A DNA stretch of 39,593 nucleotides from positions 1 through 39,593 of the forward strand of contig NZ_SWDB01000026.1 in NCBI RefSeq assembly GCF_005116735.1, given 5' to 3'. A model generated the notes under the pieces. That model was not told the origin of the DNA. It ran no database searches and saw only the letters and a list, made by a program, of their open reading frames with translations. Numbering within the stretch: the first letter of the stretch is position 1; each line of letters starts with the position of its first letter. This DNA comes from Thalassotalea mangrovi. Lineage in GTDB: Bacteria > Pseudomonadota > Gammaproteobacteria > Enterobacterales > Alteromonadaceae. Shown here piece after piece: positions 1 to 8,389 of this stretch. A program made the position numbers and the translations under genes.

Positions 1-149
1 CCATTGCTGACTCCCTGTCAACGGATGTGCATTCTACATCGTATTTATTATGAGTCAACAGTTTAATTTCATTTTTGTGCTGACTGCTCAAATAACAGCT
101 AAAGTGCTGATTTTTTGACTCAACAACACATTTGTTAAGCAATTTTTAA

Positions 150-734
150 TCAATGTTTTCCGGTTAATTCCGGCCACGAAGCTTTAAGGTACTGAAACAT
201 TGAGACAAAGGTGAAAAAAGTCGCCATTGCGTAGAAACACCAGGCAGCGCCCATGACGATTTTAGCCGGTACATCAAATAAGATTAACGGTACCGGGTAG
301 TCAGGCTTCCAGATTAACCCCATCAAAGCCAGCATTTGGCATGCGGTTTTCCATTTTCCTAAAGAAGAGACCGCGACATTGTCTCGCTTGCCCAAATCCG
401 CCATAAATTCTCGTAGTGCAGAAATAACGATTTCACGGCTTATCATAATAAGCGCCGGAACCGTCACCCACCAAACCTGATAATCGGCAACAATCAACAC
501 CAAAGCGACGGTAACCATTAATTTATCCGCAACCGGATCGATAAAGGCGCCAAATTTACTCGATAGCTTTAGTCGCCTTGCCAGGTAGCCATCAAGAGCA
601 TCGCTTATCGATGCTAACCAAAAGACAAATGCTGCTCCGAAATGTGACCAGCTTACCGGTAGATAAAAGACAATAATAAAAACCGGAATCAGAAGGATTC
701 TAAATAACGTAATTTGATTGGGAATTGTCCACAT
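150..734 (-). CDS. pgsA: CDP-diacylglycerol--glycerol-3-phosphate 3-phosphatidyltransferase
   Basis: Integral inner-membrane enzyme that makes phosphatidylglycerophosphate from CDP-diacylglycerol and glycerol-3-phosphate, the committed step to phosphatidylglycerol and cardiolipin. The 194-residue product carries the full CDP-alcohol phosphatidyltransferase signature DG-x2-AR-x8-G-x3-D-x3-D between about D45 and D70 (seen as DGYLAR, then G62, D66 and D70). Several hydrophobic segments flank it (about 10-27, 32-43, 70-85, 140-180). Length is close to the E. coli protein (about 182). It is the last gene of a uvrY-uvrC-pgsA run, 45 nt after uvrC, an order conserved in many gammaproteobacteria. 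Only 149 bases of the window lie downstream. They contain no gene, and I see only a weak 8-bp inverted repeat (51-58 with 115-122) there. Confidence 0.97.
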   Translation of the reverse strand: MWTIPNQITLFRILLIPVFIIVFYLPVSWSHFGAAFVFWLASISDALDGYLARRLKLSSKFGAFIDPVADKLMVTVALVLIVADYQVWWVTVPALIMISREIVISALREFMADLGKRDNVAVSSLGKWKTACQMLALMGLIWKPDYPVPLILFDVPAKIVMGAAWCFYAMATFFTFVSMFQYLKASWPELTGKH

Positions 735-779
735 AATTCTTATTTATCAATATTTTTTCACTATTTTACATTATCCGGA

Positions 780-2615
780 TCAGTTGTCATGCAAGCTGGC
801 GAAAATATTTTTTGCCAATTCAGTGCTAACGCCCGGCACCTTCGCCAGCTCTTCGACGCTGGCTTTTTTAACTTCCTGTAGACCACCTAAGTATTTTAAC
901 ATTGCCTGGCGTCGTTTCGGTCCGATACCGGGAATATCTTCAAGACTTGATTTTTTACTGACCTTGGCTCGCTTTGCTCGGTGCCCGGCGATGGCAAATC
1001 GATGTGACTCATCTCGTATATGCTGCACCAGATGTAAGGCAGAAGATGTGGGCTCCAGAGAAATTAACTGATGCGAGCCAGCCATAATTAAAGTCTCCAA
1101 TCCAGGCTTTCTTGATTCCCCTTTTGCTACCCCGACAAGCAATGGCGTCTTTGGCAAGTCTAAATCAGCAAAAAACTGCTCTGCGCGTCCCAATTGCCCT
1201 TTGCCACCGTCAATAAAAACCACATCCGGACATTTGTCCTCGGCAGTTAACTTTCCATAACGCTTGTTTAACGCAAAAGACATTGCCGCATAATCATCGC
1301 CTGGTGTTATGCCATGTACATTGTAACGCCGATAATCGCTTTTCATTGGTCCTTCGGTATTGAATACGACGCAAGATGCAATGGTTTGTTGTCCCATGGT
1401 ATGGCTGATATCAAAACATTCAATACGTTCGATAGGCGTCGGCAACTCAAATAAGGTATTTAACTGGGCGAACCGAGCCTGCATTGACTCTTTATGAGAG
1501 TTTTTCACCCGTAAGGCGGTTTCGGCATTGGTCGTGGCAAGCGCCAGATATTTTTTCCGCTCGGTACGAACATTGCTGAGCAGTTTCACCTCGTAGTCAA
1601 CCTGCTCTGATAACAAAGTTTGTAGCTGCTCTTTACCTTTAATGGCCATCGGCAGGACAACTTCCCTTGGCAACCGACCCTGCTCAACCCCCTGGCCTAA
1701 ATAGTTCTGAGTGATAAATGCCTGGACAATATCAACATCTTCAGTATCTGCTGGAATGCTTGGAAAATAACTTTTACTCCCCAAAATCTTTTGATCACGT
1801 ATAAACAACTGATGAATACAGGCCTGATTGTTTAAGCGATAAAAACCCAGTACATCCATTTCACCAGCCATGCCTGACACAAACTGCTGCTGTTGCACTT
1901 TTCGTAATGTCGCAATCTGATCTCTAAAATTTGCCGCCTTTTCAAATTCCAGCTGTTCACTCGCCTGTTCCATTTTACTTACCAGATTATTAATAACCTG
2001 ATCATTTTTACCGCGCAGAAACAGCTTGGCTAAGCTCACCTGTTCGTTATAATCCTGATCGCTTATCTTGCCAACGCATGGCGCCGAACAGCGCTTTAGC
2101 TGATATTGCAGGCAAGGTCGGGATCTGGCTCGATAATAGCTATCTTCACATTGGCGAATAGGAAATAGACGCTGCATTAAGCGCAAACTTTCCCACACCG
2201 CACCGGCACTTGGAAATGGGCCAAAATAATCCCCTTTGATTTTTTTACCACCCCGATGTGCCCCAAGTTTCGGGTGCCGATGATCGGTTATCAAAATATA
2301 AGGATAAGATTTGTCATCGCGCAGCAGGATATTATATTTCGGCTGATACTTTTTGATGTAGTTGTTCTCGAGTATCAGCGCTTCGCCTTCGGTATGGGTG
2401 ACCGTAACGTCGATGGCACGGATTTGCGCAACCAGGGCACGGGTTTTCGTCGATCCCACGTCTTTGCGAAAATAACTGCTCAGGCGTTTTTTCAGGTTCT
2501 TTGCTTTACCAACGTAAATAACCGTCGAGTGTTCATCGTACATACGATAAACACCACTTTTTTCTGTGGTTACCTTTAAATACGCCTGATAATCAAAAAG
2601 GCTCGATTCACTCAT
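780..2615 (-). CDS. uvrC: Excinuclease ABC subunit C
   Basis: Nuclease of nucleotide excision repair that incises on both sides of a lesion in the UvrB-DNA complex. Domains visible in order: an N-terminal GIY-YIG nuclease domain (GVY at 21-23, YVG at 34-36, followed by KAKNLKKRL), a Cys-rich stretch, a UVR motif that binds UvrB at about 205-240, the RNase H-like C-terminal nuclease domain, and a terminal helix-hairpin-helix DNA-binding region (IPGIGPKRR and VPGVSTELA). At 611 residues it matches the E. coli length (610). The ATG start lies 3 nt after the uvrY stop, so the two are probably co-translated. pgsA follows 45 nt downstream. Confidence 0.98.
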   Translation of the reverse strand: MSESSLFDYQAYLKVTTEKSGVYRMYDEHSTVIYVGKAKNLKKRLSSYFRKDVGSTKTRALVAQIRAIDVTVTHTEGEALILENNYIKKYQPKYNILLRDDKSYPYILITDHRHPKLGAHRGGKKIKGDYFGPFPSAGAVWESLRLMQRLFPIRQCEDSYYRARSRPCLQYQLKRCSAPCVGKISDQDYNEQVSLAKLFLRGKNDQVINNLVSKMEQASEQLEFEKAANFRDQIATLRKVQQQQFVSGMAGEMDVLGFYRLNNQACIHQLFIRDQKILGSKSYFPSIPADTEDVDIVQAFITQNYLGQGVEQGRLPREVVLPMAIKGKEQLQTLLSEQVDYEVKLLSNVRTERKKYLALATTNAETALRVKNSHKESMQARFAQLNTLFELPTPIERIECFDISHTMGQQTIASCVVFNTEGPMKSDYRRYNVHGITPGDDYAAMSFALNKRYGKLTAEDKCPDVVFIDGGKGQLGRAEQFFADLDLPKTPLLVGVAKGESRKPGLETLIMAGSHQLISLEPTSSALHLVQHIRDESHRFAIAGHRAKRAKVSKKSSLEDIPGIGPKRRQAMLKYLGGLQEVKKASVEELAKVPGVSTELAKNIFASLHDN

Positions 2616-2618
2616 TTA

Positions 2619-3263
2619 TCACAGGGCTTCGCTGCTAACCAGCCCGTAACGTATTGCCAGGTGCGTCAATTCAACATCATTACTGACCGAAAGTTTTTCA
2701 AACATCCGATATCGATAACTATTAATGGTTTTGCTGCTTAAACTCAGTTGTTCGGAAATATCCGTAACTTTTTCACCTCGGGTGATCATCAGCATAATCT
2801 GCAGTTCACGTTCAGACAGTGCTTTGAATGGGTTATCGCTATCATGATTAAACTGACTTAATGCCATTTTCTGGGCGATCGAAGCTGGCAGGTAGCGTTG
2901 CCCTGCATTTACCGCTTTAATGGCCTGAACCATTTCATCGCAACCTGCACTCTTGGATAAAAAGCCACTGGCACCAATTTGCATGACTTTGCTCGGATAC
3001 GGTTCTTCTACGTGAACGGTTAAAATAATAACCTTGCAGTCTGGCGCGTAGCGCAGAATTTTTTTGGTAGCTTCCAGACCACCAATACCCGGCATATTCA
3101 TGTCCATCAAAACCACATCTGGTTCGATTTGCCGACAAAACTGTACCGCTTCTTCACCGGTGGCCACTTCTGAAATCACCTTGATGCCTTTCACATCGTC
3201 TAAAATGCGTCGAATACCGGTTCGCACCAGATCATGATCATCAACCAATAACACCTTAATCAA
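2619..3263 (-). CDS. uvrY: UvrY/GacA-type response regulator
   Basis: NarL/FixJ-family response regulator, the partner of a BarA/GacS-type sensor kinase in the system that controls Csr small RNAs. The receiver domain occupies about 1-120, with acidic residues D8 and D9, phospho-acceptor D54 (in LMDMNMPG) and the conserved Lys in FLSKSAG. A LuxR-type helix-turn-helix lies at about 148-205 (LSERELQIMLMI, SSKTINSYRYRMF). The product is 214 residues, against 218 in E. coli. The start codon is TTG, chosen because AAGGAG sits 8 nt upstream and the N-terminus aligns with the family. A UUG start is also, as I recall, reported for E. coli uvrY. It is followed directly by uvrC. The sensor kinase is not in the window. 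Confidence 0.95.
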   Translation of the reverse strand: MIKVLLVDDHDLVRTGIRRILDDVKGIKVISEVATGEEAVQFCRQIEPDVVLMDMNMPGIGGLEATKKILRYAPDCKVIILTVHVEEPYPSKVMQIGASGFLSKSAGCDEMVQAIKAVNAGQRYLPASIAQKMALSQFNHDSDNPFKALSERELQIMLMITRGEKVTDISEQLSLSSKTINSYRYRMFEKLSVSNDVELTHLAIRYGLVSSEAL

Positions 3264-3321
3264 GGCTTTCTCCTTAACTTTAATTATTTCTTATCAATTA
3301 GGATTACTAAACCAGCAGGCA

Positions 3322-3630
3322 CTACAGGTTATGCTTTTGCAACCATTTGCTTAACAGTCCAATCTGGCCGTTTTTATATGCGGCATAGGTCAGTCGTAAT
3401 GCATTCGTGAGAATCTTACTGTCCGTCCACTGAGTCTGCTCACTAATTAATTGATAACATTTAAGCGCTTCATCATTAAGATACCCTCGTACTTCTTTTT
3501 TGCCGAGGCTTTTCTGTCGCTCGCGATAGCGTTTTTGTTTTTCAGCATTAGTTAATGGTGTTTTTCTATCCGTGCCATCCGCTTCCATTAGTGCAGTTAA
3601 CGCATCTTCCAGGTCATTTTCCGCAACCAT
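3322..3630 (-). CDS. Small basic protein, putative ribbon-helix-helix type, function unknown
   Basis: A 102-residue protein that I do not recognise as a named family. The ATG is preceded by AAGGAG six nt upstream, a strong ribosome binding site, so it is probably a real gene. The N-terminal 25 residues are acidic. Residues about 26-45 are strongly basic (NAEKQKRYRERQKSLGKK). The segment from about 46 to 90 (EVRGYLNDEALKCYQ ... DSKILTNALRLTYAAY) has the strand-helix-helix look of a ribbon-helix-helix DNA-binding domain, somewhat like plasmid copy-number repressors. That assignment is inference. It lies 58 nt upstream of uvrY on the same strand and is divergent from fabA, so it could be cotranscribed with uvrY or could act on the shared intergenic region. 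Confidence 0.7.
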   Translation of the reverse strand: MVAENDLEDALTALMEADGTDRKTPLTNAEKQKRYRERQKSLGKKEVRGYLNDEALKCYQLISEQTQWTDSKILTNALRLTYAAYKNGQIGLLSKWLQKHNL

Positions 3631-3708
3631 ACGAATCTCCTTCTATTTTTTCCTCCATGGTTACGCATAACCCAGAAAATTGCAACAAATCGAAGATTTT
3701 TGTTGTCT

Positions 3709-3726
3709 GGCGTACAGGTGTTCGCT
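3709..3726. promoter_or_regulatory. FabR-like operator 1 upstream of fabA
   Basis: GGCGTACAGGTGTTCGCT is an imperfect palindrome that fits the FabR-type pattern AGCGTACA-N2-TGTACGCT at 7 of 8 positions in each half. FabR represses unsaturated fatty acid genes fabA and fabB in E. coli. This site lies about 130 bp before the fabA start, in the region shared with the divergent small gene. The consensus is from memory, and no FabR gene is in the window. Confidence 0.55.
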
Positions 3727-3744
3727 AAAGTAGCGGCAAGTTTT

Positions 3745-3762
3745 AGTGTACAAGTGTACGCT
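3745..3762. promoter_or_regulatory. FabR-like operator 2 upstream of fabA
   Basis: AGTGTACAAGTGTACGCT is a second near-perfect copy of the same palindrome (7 of 8 and 8 of 8 half-site matches). Its centre is 36 bp from that of operator 1. The match of two copies in front of fabA, the expected target, is better support than either alone. I could not place a confident -35/-10 pair for fabA. Confidence 0.6.
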
Positions 3763-3854
3763 GAGGTCGGAGGAGTTGCTATTTTAACCAATTATGCCAG
3801 CACCCTCTCACCAGTTTCATTCATATCATTTTTAGGGGTTTTGAAATAAAAGCT

Positions 3855-4370
3855 ATGGGACAACAACATTCATTTGAAAAAGCGGACTTAATCAAGGCTG
3901 GTACTGGCGAACTGTTTGGAGAAGATAACTCTAAACTACCTTCCGATAACATGTTGATGATTGATCGCATTCTGTCGATTAGCGAAGACGGCGGTGAGCA
4001 TGGAAAAGGTGAGATCATCGCTGAGTTAGACATCAACCCGGATCTGTGGTTTTTTGATTGCCACTTTAAAGGCGATCCGGTAATGCCAGGTTGTCTTGGA
4101 CTGGATGCAATGTGGCAACTGGTTGGGTTTTACCTGGCTTGGTCAGGTGGTCCTGGTCGTGGACGTGCACTAGGTGTAGGTGAAGTTAAATTCACCGGGC
4201 AAATTCTGCCAACCGCTAAAAAAGTAACCTATAAGATTGTAATGAAGCGCGTTATCAAGCGTAAGCTATTTATGGGCATCGCGGATGGGATTGTCGAAGT
4301 TGACGGCCGTGAAATCTATAAAGCAACCGATCTTAAAGTAGGTTTGTTCACCGATACTTCAACGTTCTAA
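3855..4370 (+). CDS. fabA: 3-hydroxydecanoyl-ACP dehydratase/isomerase
   Basis: Cytoplasmic bifunctional enzyme that dehydrates beta-hydroxydecanoyl-ACP and isomerises trans-2- to cis-3-decenoyl-ACP, the branch point to unsaturated fatty acids. The 171-residue product (E. coli 172) has the hot-dog fold signature with catalytic H70 (in FDCHFKGDP) and D84 (in CLGLDAMW), followed by [11 protein letters not shown]. It is a single gene, closed by a strong terminator at 4386-4416, with two FabR-like sites upstream. In E. coli fabA lies beyond rmf and pqiABC from uup. Here no rmf is visible between fabA and the uup operon. Confidence 0.98.
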   Translation: MGQQHSFEKADLIKAGTGELFGEDNSKLPSDNMLMIDRILSISEDGGEHGKGEIIAELDINPDLWFFDCHFKGDPVMPGCLGLDAMWQLVGFYLAWSGGPGRGRALGVGEVKFTGQILPTAKKVTYKIVMKRVIKRKLFMGIADGIVEVDGREIYKATDLKVGLFTDTSTF

Positions 4371-4385
4371 CTGAATATTTCAACC

Positions 4386-4416
4386 AAAAAAAGGAGAGCT
4401 ATTGCTCTCCTTTTTT
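4386..4416. terminator. Bidirectional intrinsic terminator after fabA
   Basis: Perfect stem GGAGAGC/GCTCTCC with loop TATT, flanked by seven A on one side and six T on the other. The A and T flanks let it work in both directions, for fabA on plus and for the DUF3466 operon on minus. Confidence 0.93.
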
Positions 4417-4419
4417 ATT

Positions 4420-4434
4420 ATACCAATCACATTA
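4420..4434. repeat. Solo terminal-repeat fragment of the MITE-like element
   Basis: ATACCAATCACATTA is identical to the first 15 bases of the repeats that begin at 35491 and 39507, but the similarity stops there. It abuts the bidirectional terminator and lies just past the DUF3466 stop. It may be a remnant of an excised or deleted element, or chance. Confidence 0.4.
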
Positions 4435-4448
4435 TCTCAACACTGTCG

Positions 4449-6245
4449 TTATCGACTGCGACGGAATAAGGTTAACAGGCCCAGACCGGCTAGCCAGAGT
4501 AGATTCAGCCCTGCGCCTTGACGCTCAACTTTTTCTTCTATAGTGCCGCAGTCTTCAATATCACCCTCAATTGGACGCAGATATACGGCTCTGAATACGT
4601 CTTCCAGTACTTCATCACCATTTTCATCGTAAATCAACTGACCTTTAGCATCGCGCAATGGTTGCTTCATCATGGCGGTGGCAACAATTTCATTAGCATC
4701 ATTAATATCACGTGCTTCAATGATGGTGTACTGTGAATCACAACTCAGCAAGTCATTAATATCAACGAATTTATCCGTATCTATGTGATACATAAAGCCG
4801 TGACGACGACGCGGACTGTTACGATCATTGAATGATTCATATTCGCCTTCACCAACAATGATATTATTGTTATTGATTGAAAAACCTATGCTGGATGAAC
4901 CCGGGAAAAAATCCTCGACTAACTGAGTTTCAATGGTTTCTGCGTTGGTATCGGCATAAAAAACTTTTTTACGCAGGCTACCATTAACGAATTTGTTCAT
5001 GTAGCCGGTCATCATACCATTATTGTTTATCGCAAGGCCTTCCGAACTTGTACGACCAAAGCCAGTGTAAAATTCATCGCGATCGGTAAACTCAATGACC
5101 TCGTCGCCCTTAAACACAGCAGCAAAATAGCCATAATATTCGTTATCGGCCGGTTGCGTCTCATCGGCATCTAACCATGCCGCGGTAATTCCAACAGCAA
5201 TACCAGAATCATTAATTGCATTGGCGATACTGAAGATACCCGTACGTTCATCCTCTGGGTTGCGATTGTTATCTACAGCAGTTCCCAATAACGTTGGCTC
5301 ACCAACTAACTGGCCGTTTGCATCTAAATTCCACTGTACTGCCCGTTGTTGATAAATCGTGCTTTTTTCGCGGAATATGCATAACTCTTGCGGGATATCG
5401 GTAAGCTTATCCTCGTTTTCTTCACCATCAACTTCATCAAGAATACATTTGATTTGCAGATCTTCGAGTTCTTCTTCATTGAATCCGACTGAGCTACTGC
5501 CGACCACCTGGCCATGGACATTGATGTCATAAATCTGCGAGATTCCGCCATAAAGATCTTCAAGTGGGGTCAACTCAACCGTGGTACCATCATTGAAACG
5601 AATGAAACCACGTTGATTAAAATCCCTGACCCAATATTGCGTCGGCTCGTCATCATCGCCCGCATCCTCTTCAAGGAAAGGTTCCAAAGGCAGGTATGGC
5701 GCTGATGAGTAACCAAAAATCCAACCATTATCGGTGATACCTGACGGAGTTTCCTGAGTCGAACGACTCAGTTGACCACTGCTGGTAAATTCTTTGTCAA
5801 ACAAGGTGATTGGCTCAGAAAACGTGCCATCAAACTTAAAAATGAAAGAGTCACCTACTGTCTGGTAGAGTTGCGGCGACTGGCTTCGTAACCAGTTTAC
5901 TGTCCACCACAATGCGTTAGAATCCGGATTGCCGGCTTTTAAATCTTCGAATTGTTGGTCAGTGATTTCATAAGCATATAAAAATCGTTCGTGTTGGTTT
6001 TCTGCTAAATTGCGAATACTTTCAAAATCATCTTCGTCTAGTAAGTCAAACTGAACCGGAAAATTATAGGAACCGTTGCCGAAAACAACCGCTTCACCGA
6101 GATTGTTTTGTTTGATACCGAAGGTATTTTTAACCGTATCAACTAATCCTAGATCAATTACTTCATATGTTGCCGCGTGGGCTTGATGAACCATTAGCGC
6201 AGAGGTCACCCCTAAGGTGATCAGGGATTTATTTAAGGTTTTCAT
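4449..6245 (-). CDS. DUF3466 family exported protein with HAF-type repeats and GlyGly-CTERM-like tail
   Basis: A 598-residue protein, probably exported and surface-linked, with unknown function. It has a Sec signal peptide (MKTLNKSLITLGVTSALMVHQAHA, cut before about residue 25). The body contains several repeats of the type 'a-I-N-x-x-G-x-x-V-G' (for example NDSGIAVGI, NNNGMMTGYM, NNNNIIVGEG, NDANEIVATA) that suggest a propeller-like fold. The C-terminus is a short Gly-Ala-Gly motif, a hydrophobic stretch (NLLWLAGLGLLTLF) and RRSR. This arrangement is typical of GlyGly-CTERM proteins processed by a rhombosortase. Its ATG overlaps the uup stop by one base (TAATG), so it is translationally coupled to uup. 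The body is Asp/Glu-rich, as expected for an exported marine protein. Confidence 0.88.
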   Translation of the reverse strand: MKTLNKSLITLGVTSALMVHQAHAATYEVIDLGLVDTVKNTFGIKQNNLGEAVVFGNGSYNFPVQFDLLDEDDFESIRNLAENQHERFLYAYEITDQQFEDLKAGNPDSNALWWTVNWLRSQSPQLYQTVGDSFIFKFDGTFSEPITLFDKEFTSSGQLSRSTQETPSGITDNGWIFGYSSAPYLPLEPFLEEDAGDDDEPTQYWVRDFNQRGFIRFNDGTTVELTPLEDLYGGISQIYDINVHGQVVGSSSVGFNEEELEDLQIKCILDEVDGEENEDKLTDIPQELCIFREKSTIYQQRAVQWNLDANGQLVGEPTLLGTAVDNNRNPEDERTGIFSIANAINDSGIAVGITAAWLDADETQPADNEYYGYFAAVFKGDEVIEFTDRDEFYTGFGRTSSEGLAINNNGMMTGYMNKFVNGSLRKKVFYADTNAETIETQLVEDFFPGSSSIGFSINNNNIIVGEGEYESFNDRNSPRRRHGFMYHIDTDKFVDINDLLSCDSQYTIIEARDINDANEIVATAMMKQPLRDAKGQLIYDENGDEVLEDVFRAVYLRPIEGDIEDCGTIEEKVERQGAGLNLLWLAGLGLLTLFRRSR

Positions 6246-8149
6246 TAACTACTCTTCTCTTGAAATTCTTCTAATTCTTGCCAACGCTCATAAGCTTGCT
6301 CCAGTGCAGTTTCCTGGGACTGCAACAACTCTAGAATTGGCTGGGTAATGGAACTGTCCTGGTTGAAAAAATCAGCGCTGTTGATTTGCGATTGCAACTC
6401 TTCGACCTCGTTTTCTAATTGCTCTATGAGCTTAGGTAAGGCCTCTAGTTCTCGTTTATCTTTGTAAGATAACTTGTTATTGCTCTTTTTTACCGGACTA
6501 GTTTTTACTTTAGTATTGGCTTTGATGTCAAATTGTTTCTTTTGTTCCGCTTTATCGGATAAATATTTTTCAACATCCGAGTAACCACCAAAAATCTGGT
6601 TGATTGTACCACTACCATCAAAATAAAGGCATGAATTAACACAATTATTCACAAAGTCTCGGTCATGGCTTACCAACAACACGGTACCCGGGTAATCATT
6701 GATGACCATTTCTAAAAGTTCCAGAGTCTCAATATCAAGATCATTGGTTGGCTCATCGAGAATCAACAGGTTACTCGGTTTCAGGAACAATTTCGCCAGT
6801 AATAAACGATTTCGCTCACCCCCAGACAATGCTCTAACCGGTGTACGCGCCCGTTTCGGGCTAAATAAAAAGTCCTGTAAGTAGCCAAGGACATGGCGAG
6901 TACGACCATTGACGGTAATTTCCTGCTTACCATCTGCAACCGCATCCTGTACCGTCTGATTAACGTCCAGTTGCATTCGGTGTTGATCAAAGTAAGCGAT
7001 TTCCAGGTTAACCCCCAGGCGCATTTTGCCCTGGGTATTTTCAAGCTGTCCGGTAATTAGCTTTAACAGGGTCGACTTACCCGTACCATTGGCACCAATC
7101 AAGGCTAGTTTTTCACCGCGGGAAATCAGCAAATCAAGATCGCGGATTATGGTTTTATCGCCAAACGCAACACCAATACCCTGCCCTTCAAACACCATCT
7201 TGCCGCTGTTATCGCCTTTGGCAAAGGTCATTTGTCCCTGGAGCTTAAGGTCACGTCGTTGTTGACGTTCAACTCGCAGCTTTTCAAGTGCCCTGACCCG
7301 GCCTTCATTACGAGTGCGTCGAGCTTTGATACCCTGGCGAATCCAGGTTTCCTCTTCCGCAAGGCGTTTATCAAATAATTGATTTTGCTGATGCTCAACC
7401 TGAAGGTCGTGCTCTTTCATTTCCAGGTACTTATCATAATCACCCGGATAACTGGACAGTATGCCTCTGTCTAAATCAACAATACGAGTGGCCATTGAAC
7501 GAATAAAGGCACGGTCATGGCTAATAAATATGATGGTGCCATTAAAACCCTTTAAAAAGTTTTCCAGCCACAGGACACTGTCGATATCGAGGTGGTTGGT
7601 TGGTTCATCAAGCAGCAGTACATCAGGAGCTGTTACCAATGCCTGAGCCAAAGCAATTTTACGTAACCAACCTCCGGATAATGAGCTAACACTATCATCG
7701 GCGTTAAGGGAAAGCTTGCTTAGTACCTGCTCAATGCGCTGCTCATCCTGCCAGGCATTATTTTTTTCCAGTTCGGCCTGGATATCCGTAAGCTTTTGTA
7801 AATTTTGCTCTGATGGATCCTGGGCGATGATACCGGTCAATTTGTGGTACTGTCGAACCAGTTCACCATTGGACTTCAAGCCTTCGGCGACATAATCAAA
7901 GATCGATTGTTCTGACGTTTGCGGCGGGTCCTGAGCCAACATGGCAACACTTATTTCATTGGAGAATACCAACTGGCCATCATCAAGCAGTTGGTCCTGG
8001 TTAATAATTTTCAACAAAGATGACTTGCCCGCGCCGTTACGGCCAACCAGACAAACACGCTCTTGCGATTTGATGCGTAATTCCGTATCAGCAAGGATTT
8101 TTTCATCACCAAAAGCCAATTCGGCATTTGTTATTCTAATAATTTCCAT
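6245..8149 (-). CDS. uup: ABC-F family ATPase Uup
   Basis: Soluble ABC-F protein with two ATP-binding cassettes and no membrane domain. Family members act on ribosomes, and Uup is also linked to precise transposon excision and branched DNA. Cassette 1 has Walker A GRNGAGKS (36-43), LSGGWLRKIALAQAL and LLLDEPTNHLD. Cassette 2 has GANGTGKST (352-360), LSGGERNRLLLAKLF and LILDEPTNDLD. The charged linker between them (KARRTRNEGRVRALEKLR) and a C-terminal coiled coil (KLIEQLENEVEELQSQI) are as in E. coli Uup (635 residues). I use the ATG at 8149. A TTG one codon earlier is possible. The start overlaps the glutaredoxin-like stop by 14 nt, which indicates tight coupling. Confidence 0.95.
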   Translation of the reverse strand: MEIIRITNAELAFGDEKILADTELRIKSQERVCLVGRNGAGKSSLLKIINQDQLLDDGQLVFSNEISVAMLAQDPPQTSEQSIFDYVAEGLKSNGELVRQYHKLTGIIAQDPSEQNLQKLTDIQAELEKNNAWQDEQRIEQVLSKLSLNADDSVSSLSGGWLRKIALAQALVTAPDVLLLDEPTNHLDIDSVLWLENFLKGFNGTIIFISHDRAFIRSMATRIVDLDRGILSSYPGDYDKYLEMKEHDLQVEHQQNQLFDKRLAEEETWIRQGIKARRTRNEGRVRALEKLRVERQQRRDLKLQGQMTFAKGDNSGKMVFEGQGIGVAFGDKTIIRDLDLLISRGEKLALIGANGTGKSTLLKLITGQLENTQGKMRLGVNLEIAYFDQHRMQLDVNQTVQDAVADGKQEITVNGRTRHVLGYLQDFLFSPKRARTPVRALSGGERNRLLLAKLFLKPSNLLILDEPTNDLDIETLELLEMVINDYPGTVLLVSHDRDFVNNCVNSCLYFDGSGTINQIFGGYSDVEKYLSDKAEQKKQFDIKANTKVKTSPVKKSNNKLSYKDKRELEALPKLIEQLENEVEELQSQINSADFFNQDSSITQPILELLQSQETALEQAYERWQELEEFQEKSS

Positions 8150-8381
8150 CAATAAACTCGTTCAACTGCTGAAAATCGAAGGGCCAACCTAAAACTTGCT
8201 GTTGGCCTTCAACTTCAATGACGGGAATGGTCAGTTTATAGCGCTCTAACCACTGAGGTTCATCAATTATATCTCGATACACAAGCGTATCATTATCAAT
8301 TAGTGAGCTCTGCTGACAAAGTTCCATCGCCATCTCGCATAAATGACAGCCCTCTGTGCCGTATAAATAAATCTTTTTCAA
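8136..8381 (-). CDS. Glutaredoxin-family (DUF836-like) thiol protein
   Basis: An 81-residue thioredoxin-fold protein with an N-terminal CHLC active-site motif (C12, C15), a cis-proline in TIPVIE and a final helix, so it is a compact glutaredoxin-like domain. It is predicted to act in cytoplasmic thiol-disulfide exchange, with unknown partners. The start codon is TTG, because no ATG precedes the CxxC motif. An AGGT lies 7 nt upstream, at the rlmKL stop. It is sandwiched in the operon, 8 nt after rlmKL and overlapping uup, an arrangement seen in related marine gammaproteobacteria. Confidence 0.88.
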   Translation of the reverse strand: MKKIYLYGTEGCHLCEMAMELCQQSSLIDNDTLVYRDIIDEPQWLERYKLTIPVIEVEGQQQVLGWPFDFQQLNEFIDGNY

Positions 8382-8389
8382 ATCGATAC

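Noticed and set aside
51-122. Inverted repeat TGAGTCAA/TTGACTCA as terminator of the uvrY-uvrC-pgsA operon
   Set aside because: The loop is 56 nt long and there is no T tract, so it does not look like an intrinsic terminator.
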